DNA from: Bimastos eiseni
Lineage: Eukaryota; Annelida; Clitellata; Crassiclitellata; Lumbricidae
Assembly: GCA_959347315.1 (NCBI GenBank)
Contig: OY365807.1
Location: 12,562,714 to 12,626,713, forward strand
DNA length: 64,000 nt
Direction: 5' to 3'
In this document: positions 39,301-51,300 of the stretch, piece by piece
How the letters are laid out: each line of letters begins with the position of its first letter
Position numbering within the stretch: the first letter of the stretch is position 1
Notes under the pieces: model-generated
What the model was told of the DNA's origin: nothing
Database searches by the model: none
What the model saw: the letters and a program-made list of their open reading frames with translations, nothing else
Position numbers and translations under genes: made by a program

Positions 39301-42300
39301 CCAGCATGTGGAAAACCAATTCAGCACCGGTTACATGGAGTAACCACAGAGTTGTTTGCTGAGATAAGCGGTTGTTAGCAGTCTAGTAACTGGTTTGCTT
39401 TATTGCCAATGCAGAGTGAAAGTTCAACATCTTTACTTGTGTGCCTCATTTAATGAATTCAGTTATAAAATCAGAAGACTAGCAGATTATTAACTGGCAA
39501 CAGCAAGTTCATAATATTATGACGAAGGAGAGACTGACCACATGCCATCAGCTGCCAAGGCTAAGAAATTGCAGTCGCTAACATTCTTACCTATGGCTTG
39601 CATTCAGGGTTTGTAGGTCTTGTGTGTTTAGGTCATGTTTATGTTTATTTCAGTGTGTTTGTTTATCTTACTTTCGTTTTGTACAGGTTTTGTACATCAC
39701 ATTAGTGTTACATGTGTTTTTTTTTTGCCACAGTCAAACCGTGCAGCTGGGTTTCAGAAAACATTGCAAGATATTTCATCCTCTTTTGCAAGTCTCAACA
39801 GCGCTCTTTCCCTCCTGAATGCCAACATTGTTTCTTTTACACTGAAATTGACTCAAGTCATCTTGAAGAATAATCAAACGCTGGTCAGTGTCAAACTCTC
39901 TCATGACTAACTTCTTAGTCATTCTGTTCTTTCATTATGCTTAAATGAATGTATTGCTTATCTCTCTGTACATGCCTCTCAAAGCATCGAAAATATTATC
40001 TGTTCTAGGCAGATTTTAACGAGATTTCAGTATTCTTATGTGGTTTAGTTATTATTTAAATTGTAGAATTTAATGTGTTTGGTTGCGTTACTATTGTGAA
40101 AATTTATATTTGTATAGTCAGCCATGTGCATTTATGTATCTGTCTATCTAGCTATCTGTCTATTTATGTATCTGGCTATCTATGTAATTGAATTTTAATG
40201 TAACACTTTTGATGATCTTTGCAAATATGGAACATGACTATCTAGCAGACTTAATATGGTGCATTTAAGTTTGCATAGATATGATGAATTACATTGTATG
40301 ACTCAGATTTGAGCAAAAGATACAGGTCTAATAAATGAGCACTGTTATAAGAATAATAGAAAATTACTCGAAATCATAACTTCTTTAACCCTACTTGTGA
40401 GGCACGGTGGCCAATCAGTCAGTTTGTAACACTCAGTGCTGGTTCAACCCTCGTCTGAGGTGTCACTGTATAGGACCTTCTGCAAGTCCTTTGCGCACAA
40501 TTGCTCTGCATTACAACTGCAGTTGTGTCGTCGAGGCATGTGCGCACTTCTGAGCTGATTGTAAGAAGGGTAATATCAAATTTCAGTTGTATATAAAGGC
40601 CAAATGTAGGTCAACAGCTTATTCACAGGCTTTGCATCAAAGTCACAGGGATTGTAGTGAGATACTATATGAAGTAGACTTATTCAATTGCCTCTAGACC
40701 AGCCATACATTTAACTCATCTTGCCTATCAACAGATTCACTTAGAGGCAATTTTGTTTTTGTTGACGTGTGGCACAGACCAATAAGAAAACTGCGGATGA
40801 CCTCTGGGCAGCGGCTCAAGCAACGATGGCGGCCACGGATGCCATTCTGACGCAAGGACAGGCAAGCCTTGCAGCCGCCCAGCAACTGGTCGCTGACTGC
40901 CAGACAATCATTGCTGGCACTTCCGGCATATTGCCTATCAACACAACGGCAGATCTTACAGGTTTTGTCTATATGTCATTGTCTCTTTATTTCTTGCACT
41001 TTATAATTATGTAAGATCAGTAAATTTGAATCCGAAGTTCAACAGGAGAGTTAGTTTGTTAACCTGAGACTTAGTATGGTGAGTTTTCGGTACCTGTCTA
41101 TCTATGTATCTATGTATCTATCCATCAAGAAGTTCTTGTTACGAATGCGTCGTTTGGGACAGAGTGTGAACGATACTAGGGATTTATTACTCAGATTGGT
41201 TATGCTGTGTCAGTTTCATGTTCTCTGACCTACCTTTCCTCCCTCAGCGTGAAGAAGTCACGACTATCAGTCAGTCGCCACCTAAAGATGACAGAAAAGC
41301 TTCTTATTCTAGGATATTGTATAAGACCCTTATGATGCCAAGATAAATATGATGCTATGGCAATGTCCAGGCTTAGTAATTTCCCCTCTGATTTGTACTG
41401 TAAATAGTAAAGAGTTGCAGTGTGTCAACCTTATGTCTTTTAAAAACATGAATATTATCAATACATCACATAAGCACCGCCTATGCCAGCCTGAATAATG
41501 TTACTAACTCTAAGTTCATCAGGGTACTGCTGAGATAGCTTGAAGAGTCATCACTAGAAATCTCTTGCACACACCCAGGCACACCACCAAAACAGATCAC
41601 TTTGGATTCCATGTATAGTTTACTGATAGTACTCAGTTTTACACTGATATGTCACCAATTCATAAACTTCCAATTTCTTGTGTCATACTCACATGCTAAG
41701 TCTGAGGCACCAGAGCATTCACATCACCACTTCTATCAGTCAATCAATCAATGTGAATTTAATATGGCGCCCCTTCAAGTTATCTACTAAGAGGCACTCC
41801 CCGTCTGACCCCTAGTCAGAAGGGCTGTCCCTACCTTAACCTGAGATAACAAGAATGACAATTATAACGATAGTAATCGTAATTGTAATCTCAAGTAAAT
41901 AGATTGTGAAATGATTTCATTGTGCAGGTATAACCGGTTGGACGCAGGCCTACAATCTTGTACTACAGCAGCTGCAGTCTTTGACAACGACGCTCAACAG
42001 CTACGCTCAGTTGGTGGATCAGACAGAGAGAAAGGCCAACAGTCTGAATCAACAGGCCCGAAGCATTGTCTTGTAATTACCTACATTGTCAGTTCTGTAG
42101 GATTCTACTCCCTTTCGTATGTTGTACTGCCTCAACAGACTTTGTATGGGCACTGCCAAAGTTATGGTATGAGAGTTAGTGTTTCTGTTAGAGTCCAATA
42201 GATGGCACGTCCTGTCTTAGAATAATGGATATAGTGAATTTCCAATGGGATCACAAAGGGTGTATATGACATAACAGAATAGACGATGACAATCTACATG

Positions 42301-45300
42301 ACTGATGAAACAGTATCTCATTAGCAGTGTTGTATGCAAGACTTGAAACTTCAAGACCAAGACGAGACCAAGACAGTGAGGTACCGAGACACTAGGTTTA
42401 AGACAGTACGAGACAGTAAAAGACAAGTGATCCTATATAAAATGCTGTAAAATACTAATGTATCAGTTTTCGGGAATAAGGTTCATTTACAATGATGATT
42501 TGAAACTTATAATATACATAGTACCAATTCCTAAGAATAGTTTTTATATTGACGTGTTTTATCTTCATCGATATCTCTTCTGAATAGTATAAGGAAAGCC
42601 TTAAGACAGCTAAGGCGAAACTTATCGAGACCGCTTGTTCGAGACAGAACAAGACTATCACTTCAAGACAGTTTCTAAAAATTGGAGACACTACCTCGAG
42701 ACCGAGACAGCAGGCTTCCGAGACCGAGACACTGAAAAAACTGTCTCGAGAAGTCTCGAGACCGAGACACTGTCCCCGAGACTATGCAACTCTGCTCATT
42801 AGCCTTAGTGCTTGGAACCTATCACCATTGGAATTTTACTAATGTCTAGCCCGAAAAATGCAGACATTGGACATTATGGATGTAAAAATAGGCATTTGGA
42901 CATTAACAGCAATACTGATGAGAGCACCTTCGAACAGAATAATTTTAAAACCTGATAGTACAAGGTCAAAGAAAGTATAAGATATGGCCATGGATGATAA
43001 TTACGATGAAGTTGGTTGTTGTGATGATGGTGATGATGATGTGATGGTGATGAAGACCATGGTCATGGAGATGCTTATATTGCTTCTATGGCCATAGATG
43101 ATGATGATGACAATGGCACTAATGTTGAATATGATGATTATAATACATATCATCATCAGCTATACTTGATGATGATGTGCATTATGTTTGCATGAGAAAA
43201 TAAGTAATCCATGAGCCACTGCAAACCAGCATCAGTTGATGGTGGTGGCAGGTGGCTACTGTGCACAGTTGGTGTACCAAATACCTGGTAAATCTTTTCA
43301 AAAACCAGAAGATGCTATATATATATATATATATATGTGTCCAAATTTTTATGTAGCACCATTTTGTGCCTCCCAGGGTGCTGGAACAGTTGATGCTGAT
43401 GAAACTAGTCGTAATGAATACAAATTATGAGATGATGTTATTGATGATTAAGGTTGTGATAGTTTTGAAATATAAAATGACTTAAGTGATGAACACAGTT
43501 GGGGTATTTTATGCAGAATGTTCCAGTCAGTTCAGTCAAAGGGCCAGCCAGCAGTTGACGCCATTAACGCCTTTCAGAATGTGGTTGCACTTCTGGACAA
43601 GGCTCTTCAGATGGCGCTAGATGCCAATAACACCATGCAGAGCACACTAAGTCAGCTTCAGTCCATTTCCGTTAGCTCACTTGAAGCATCGGCCAATCAG
43701 TCTCTTGCAGTCAGCCAAACCATCAAGCAGAGCGTAGACTTTCTGGTGGGCAATGTCTCAACATTCGGTGAGAAGAGAACTCTGTTCAATTCCTCATTTT
43801 ACTTCATTTCTAGTTTGGTAGTTGATTGCTAAGAAGTCTGCCTTTTCAGTTCTGCTTCTGGAGTTTTTATCTGGCTCCTGTAGTACATCATATGAATTGA
43901 CATGTAATTGTCATAAAACAGAAAAGGTAGCATTCATTCACACATGTCTCTATTGAAATTACTACAAGTGCAAGGGTGAAGGTAACAGATTTGTTTACAT
44001 ATCTCTGGTCAAATTCCCCAGAAGCGTGATGAAAGGAAGGGCAGATTCTTGTTTACATGCCTGTAAAGAAATACCTTGAAAGTATAAAGGTAGAATTAAT
44101 ACTTTATTACAAATTGAAGAATAGCAGTTCTTTAAGCTATCCCCAAGGCAGCACTTGGTATAGGTATTAGTGACTTTATTTTCTTAGCCCAGCATATGAG
44201 AGTGGGTGATGAGTCATCTCCCTTATCACCTCCTCTTCCCATCAACAACATATGGTCAGTGTAATCAACACATGGCTGAGTTTGTAAATGCATAACTCTA
44301 AAAACCAGATTTCTGCGCTGATGGGATTTGAACCATCTCGATTGATTGTCTCTCACGCTAACAACTACACTTTCGAGCACTCCCATTTTACACACACAGA
44401 ACTGAGGCACAGATACAACCACAGATACATGGGGGCAGAACACTTCAGTCTCCCAACCTGTATCGATACTCATTAATCGTAATCAAAATCTCAAGATTTC
44501 TACAATATCTAAAAGTGAAGTCGTGGGAAGTTGCATCTCTTAATTCCTCCAGGCTCATTTCAGTATTTTCATGTATGACATCCATCCATTTTTTCCTTGG
44601 GCGCCCTCTTTTCTTCCTTCCTCCTCTACATGCCAGCATCATTTTTTTTCCAAGTGCTAATTGGCCTAAATTGGTTTAGCTATCTACACCTTCTTGTGTC
44701 ATTTCTATGAAACCAAACAGCATGTGGGTACAATGACCTATACCGAAAGGTCATCCTGTGGTGTATTCCATTTGTCTAAAAGCCAGAAAGATTTTCAAGT
44801 CTACTAGACCTTAAGGGTCCACACAGAATTGATAGAGAAAATCCAGTCATGCATTCTAATGTTTTTATTTTTTTATTTTAAAACGCTTGTTGTGACGTGC
44901 TTAGTTTTAAACAGCCAGTTGGATCAAGCGAACCTAACTCTACAGAGCGCTATTCAGAGATGGGCCAGCATCGATCAGAGAATTGCTACGTTCAATGCGG
45001 CTCTGACAGGCTTACAAAATGTGGCGTCAAGTAAGCATATCTCGTAATCAACTTAACGAGCACTTCTTTTGTTGAATTTCCTTTTCTTGTTGATTGTTTC
45101 CAACAACAATTGTATGTGGAGGACTTGCCCAAGGTCCCACAGAGTAGCCACACAAGATTAGGCTCAAATCTGTACTTGCCACTTTAGAAGGCAAACAGTC
45201 TGTCCATTCAGCTACTGCGAACTGCTATTATTAACAGACAGACTGACCAATCAGACAGACCATAACATTTTGCCTGTTTCAACCATAGAACTAACATTTT

Positions 45301-48300
45301 CACCATAGGCATTATATCTAAGTTTCTGTCACTTCTTTTTCTTTATTTTTTATTGTGAATTTAGATGTGTTTTGATGTAGCTTGCTGCGGTTTTCCAGCC
45401 TGTATCATAAACGAATATAATAATACAGTTTCTTTGACTCCTGTGATAACTTGTTATCATCCAGTCATGCTATGATTTGGTCACACTGTAATGTATCAGT
45501 TTGAATTAATAATAAGCATGAATATTAGTAGTAGTAGTAGTAGTATTATGGGAAGTAAGGGGTGGAGTAGTAGTAGTAATAGTATTTATAATGTCTGTTG
45601 CTGCTGTTTCTGTTTTGAACAGATGTTAGCATCACGACGGATCTGACTGCCGGCAACGCAGCCTGTGATGCTGCATTGCAGAGATTGAACGATATTAATG
45701 CGCAGAATAATCAGCTTCAGTTGACGGTTGCTGCTCAGGCCAACGCCATTACTAATTTGGCATCAGATGCAGCCAATATGTCGGCCATTCAGTTGCAACT
45801 GAGAGCAAATCGTATGTGACAGTCAAATTCATTCGTTGGCCTGTGTAGTATTATTTCCTTTCTGTCTTCAGCCATACGCTATGTGTTTTAAATATGTGAT
45901 GAATGTTTATAAAACTTAAACTGTGGACAAATAGGAATATTTAGGATTTCAATATGAGAATGAAACATTTGTCTCTGTTGCCTTGCTTTTGCACTGTATC
46001 CTAATGAATCTAGCAAGACTGTCGAACTTGAATGTGACTTTCAAAGTCAGAGTTCAACTTCCTCAATCAATTGATATTGATTGCAAAAAATATTGATTGA
46101 ATTGTTGATGTTAATTATATAGAGGAAGAACAGTCCCTTAAACTAGCCATTAGACAACCATGGGTATGAAGTGTTAGCATTTTCATGCTCTTAGCCTTGG
46201 CATACAAAGGCTGGTGGCCAGTCTTCCCCTCGTCCTCATCACTGCTATAACTTGACTATTGATGTATGTATGCATTGTACCTTATGATAACAGTGCTCTA
46301 AAAGCCATCAGAGTTGAAGTAATAGAATTTAATAGGACTTATAAGATTGAATCAGTCATCGCTTAGTTAACTGGTCACAACAACCTCTAATGTTCTTTGT
46401 TGAAACAGTTGACGCATTACGAAATCAGGAGAACAATGCCTTGGCAGCAATTACCAGCATCAATGCCTCTGAGACAGAGATCCTTAACATGCAGCCTCAA
46501 CTCGTATCAAGGTTTAACGATCTTATCGCGAAACTGGAGCTCGTTAAGTCTAAGATGGCTGCCCTCGAACAACCAGTTTCATTTACCGGAACGTCTTTTG
46601 AAACAATAACCAATCCGGATTCTGGAGTAAGCCGGAGGTACAACTCCATCGGACTGGACTTTGTTCCGTCCTTCCTGAAAGGCGTTCTGTTCTTTGCGGA
46701 AAATGATCAGACGAGAGAGAAAATTCTTCTCCAGCTCGTCAACTCTTCTATTGTCTTTGAGTATAGCAACGTCGATGTCACAAACACGGCTATCAGTCCA
46801 GCCTCTATAGAAGTTGGGGTATGGTACAGAGTCTATGCTACAAGGTATGTAACATCTCAGTCATCCTGTACTACTAAATATGCATTTGGTAGGCATGTAC
46901 CCACTAGATTATAATCCTAGATGCTGCCAATGGTATGCTAGTATGGTAGGCATGAACCAAGACAGTCTTCCTATGTTAATCCTATGTGCCATCAGTAATA
47001 TAGTCCACAAATCGTCCTAGATGCTACTGAATACTTGCAACATGGTCAGTACCCTTTAGGTCGCCTTTGCTATGATGTATTATGAGAAACACAAGACATA
47101 CAATGATGGTTGTTTCAAGTGAAACTAACCAGAAATCAGAAGTAGTTAGAGAAACTTGGTCGAAATCCGAAATTGCCTTCAAATAGTTCTGGATTGATTA
47201 TGTGCCAAGTACAAATATATTTCATATGTTTCTGATTTGTTCTCTGAAGGTATGAATTCGATGGACAGCTGACAGTTACGCGAATGGCAACTGGAGGAAC
47301 AGCAGTGACACCTATGAGGACAGTCTCAACGCTCAATACGCAACTCATCCTCAATTCCCCGCTTTACTTTGGTGGTCTACTGCGCACAACCAATAATGTT
47401 AGTTTCTTCGTTTTTTTTTATGAAGCTACCCAAAGGTGTTCAGCACCAAAGGGTCTTATCCAATCAATCAATCAATTAATCAATCAATCAATGAAACTTG
47501 ATATATCACCTCTTCAAGAAATCTACTCATAGGCGCTCCCAGTCCAACCACGATCAAGGAGGACAGATGTTGCTGTTACGTATTCTGCTTCATTGAGCTC
47601 TTGGTCAACAGGAATTAACTTGAAGCTTATCTGGGCAAACTGTTGGTCAGCCACTTTCTTTGTTCTCATCTATACTACTTTAGTATTGTATGGCATTTAT
47701 TCTATTTGTTTTATGATGTCTGCTGTACAGCTTCCCAAAGTATACGACAGTGGAATACCATTTTCTGGTTGCATCTTCAACATCAACTTCAACGGTGCAC
47801 CGATTCCTCTCTGGCAGAGTATTCTTCGCAAAGACTCCAAAGCAACGTGTTGTCGAAAGCCGACGCCGATTCCTTCGGCCAGCACGATCCCTTCATGTGT
47901 CACGCTCTACGGGTTCGGTTTCATCAAGTACCTGCCGAGGAATACGTTTTCCGTAGCGACACAGGCTCAGGTGGCGCTTCAGTTTCGTACATTTGGTCCA
48001 GATGGTGTGATCCTGATGTTCAGCACGCCTGTCACAACCGATTACTATGGCATCTACCTTATGGGTGGTTCTGTTGTCTTCACGGTTTCTGCATCAGGCA
48101 ACGCTGTCTCTGTACAGACAATCAACCCATACAATGATGGACAGTGGTACCAGGTTTGTGTTTGTGGTTGCTGTAGGCCTACGCCTACTTATTGATCTTT
48201 CTTCTCCACTTAGATATCTATTTGTGCATCAATGTTAAACAATCTGTCAAACATCTTTACTAATCTAATATAATGTACAGGGTGCACTTTACTTTAACAG

Positions 48301-51300
48301 ACAGATATGCCAAAATCAGAGCTAAGACAGTTATAGTTCTTATGAAACTTAAGACTAATTCTCCACTGAAGACTAAGTAAGTCCTGACTGCCTAAGCACG
48401 CAGTAAAGACTTTTACTTACTCCCATGAATGAGATCCAGATACAATAAGGTACACATTAGGCAAGCATACATTGATGTTGATAGTACTTATTGATCAAAC
48501 AGTAATCCTTGGGTCAAAGGATTTTCATTGATTAAACATGACCATAGCAATCAAATAAGAGGAAACATTTTGAACGATGTGCCTGCCAACTGTATCCAAT
48601 GCATATCTTTGCTGTAGCTGAAGGCAACTCATAACCCGTCTAATATGCAGTTGACAGTGACTCGAATGAACCAGACGTTGCCCAGTAATCCTGAGGTTGT
48701 GTCCCAGGCCATCGCTTTCAACCTTGCTTCACTTGTCAACCTCGGTTTCACCATCGGTGGACAGGATCCTGCTGTCAGGCATGTATTCATAGACATTCGT
48801 AGGAAATTTCATTACTTCCCCTGGAAAACTTTACCTATATTCACCGCTTCATTAAATGCAAACTGAATTTATGCTTATTATGGATAGAAATTAATTGTTG
48901 TTACATCATTACCATGTACCTTAAGCATCCTAGCTATTTGCATTTTTCAGTACTGATGAGTAGACATTCTAGTTGAAACAAGTGTCTATTATTATTTCCT
49001 GCCCTTGTTTTATTTATGGTCTTCTTTGTCTAAATAGCACCTTTGACACGTGGTCAGTGGTCCATTTGATACAATTAAAAAGGCCACAGAATGCTGGTGC
49101 CATCTCCTGAATAATATTGAAAAGAAAAGATTATCGAGCAGATTGAGAGCTGAGAACAGATTGAGAGCTGACTGCAAGCTGAGTGACCTGCCTCTTAACC
49201 ACAGTAACATGTTACTGAACAAGCTTGCAAAGATGAATCGGCATAGGATACGTCAGTGATAATGATGATTGTACATGTTTAAACTCTGAGGACTACCTTT
49301 CCTTACTTTCTGAACTATCTCATTTATCGTTGTCTCTCATTTCAATCCATTTTCAGCCGTGGTCCTGTGAGCACTGGTTTTTCTGGATGTCTGCAAAACT
49401 TCCAACATAGCAATGCGTTGACTGGAAGCCTTGATCTTCAGCCAGACTCTCTCACTACTGGCATCAATTCAAGTGCTGCAGTTGACCTCACAAAGTGTTA
49501 TACCAGCGTTAGTCAAAACATCTGCTTTTGTGCACAAGAAAAGTTTTTATATTGATTGTGGTGTGAAATATTACTATACCAGAACTTCTTTGATCACTAT
49601 TGCTTACTTTCTCGTTGCTTTCTCACCGCTCCAAAGACATTTGGTTTGTAATTGCTTTTTGTGATTGTTTTGTGATTGTATATTCTTTGATTGCTCATAT
49701 ATGATGTCCAATCAGTGTTTTTCCAAGCAATTCAATAAAGTATATACTTACTTACCTTACTCTTTCTGATCGCACCAGAATGTATGGTCACCCAGCCAGT
49801 ATCAGTACTAGTCCAGTAAATCTGAACAGAGGCCAAGTTTGAGTGAATAACCTGTTCGAAATGCTCAATGCCATAATCATGGGTTTATGAAGCCAACACA
49901 CAATGGAGTTGACATCCATGCCCTGCTATTCAATAAGCGTACTAGTTCACCTTGTGCTATCAGTTCGTCGAACTCTAGTGACCATCATGATACACCTCCA
50001 TTGTCGTGTCCCTAAATTTCTCCAGATTCATTCCGGTTCTTTCTTGTATCTCGTCCATCCATTTCTTCCTTGGCGCCCTCGTTTTCTCTTTCCTACTCCG
50101 CATACCAACATCGTTTCTCTTTTCATTCCATTTGATCGCATAACATGTCCAATAAAAACTAGCTTACTAGTTAGGAATGGTTATCTGGTTGCTATACTGC
50201 AGAAGTCAGGTTTACGAGTCTGAGAATTGTAATTGTGATTTCCAAACTTCTTCAGTGCAGCTCGAAAACCAAGCACAGGGCACCAGCTTGTTCACAATAA
50301 TGCAACCAACACAGCAACCTTCCTATAATTCATGGAACTGGACAATTTATGTCCAAAGATTTTGCATTCAAAGAGCAGATTTGCTTGGAAGCATTTATCA
50401 ATTATAAAATGGCTGTGCTATTGGTTCGACCATAGTAAAAGCTAAGTACAAGCTAATGTACTAAGTCTCAAAACAAGGCACTTTCAAGGTTTATGAGAAA
50501 GTTAAGACAATCATGCAAATGAAATTTAATTGCAGGTGATAGCTGGCCTCGGATTCCTCACCACCTCATCCTATGCTTCGATTCGTTCAATTCCGACACC
50601 AATCAACACGATGAGCTTTGAACTCGTATCATCTGTGCCAAGTGGAGTTCTCTTCTATTCTCAGCTCTTGGCTCAATCGGTTGGTCCAGAGTCTGATAAG
50701 AAATGATGCTGTTTCCTATCTAGGAATTTGTGAGAGGCCCTTCTAGAGGTGCTTAGTATCTAAGAAGTTGTAAGAGGCCATTCTAGGGGCACTTATTATC
50801 TAAACATTTGTGAGAGGCCCTTCCAGAGGTGCTTTCTATCTAAGAATTTGTAAGAGGCTCTTCCAGAGATGCTTCCTATCTAAGAATTTGTGAGAGGCCC
50901 TTCTAGGGGCACTTATTATCTAAACATTTGTGAGAGGCCCTGCTAGAGGTGCTTCCTATCTAAGAATTTGTGGGAGGCCCTTCTATAGGTGTTTCCTATC
51001 TAAGAATTTGTGAGAGGCCCTTCCAGAGGTGCTTCCTATCTAAGAATTTGTGAGAGGCCCTTCCAGAGGTGCTTCCTATCTAAGAATTTGTGACAGACCC
51101 TTCTATAGGTGCTTCCTATCTAAGAATTTGTGAGAGGTCCTTCCAGAGGTGCTTCCTATCTGAGAATTTGTGAGAGACCCTGCTAGAGGTGCTTCCTATC
51201 TAAGAATTTGTGAGTGGCCCTTCCAGAGGTGCTTCCTATCTGAGAATTTGTGAGAGGCCCTTCTATAGGTGCTTCCTATCTAAGAATTTGTGAGAGGCCC

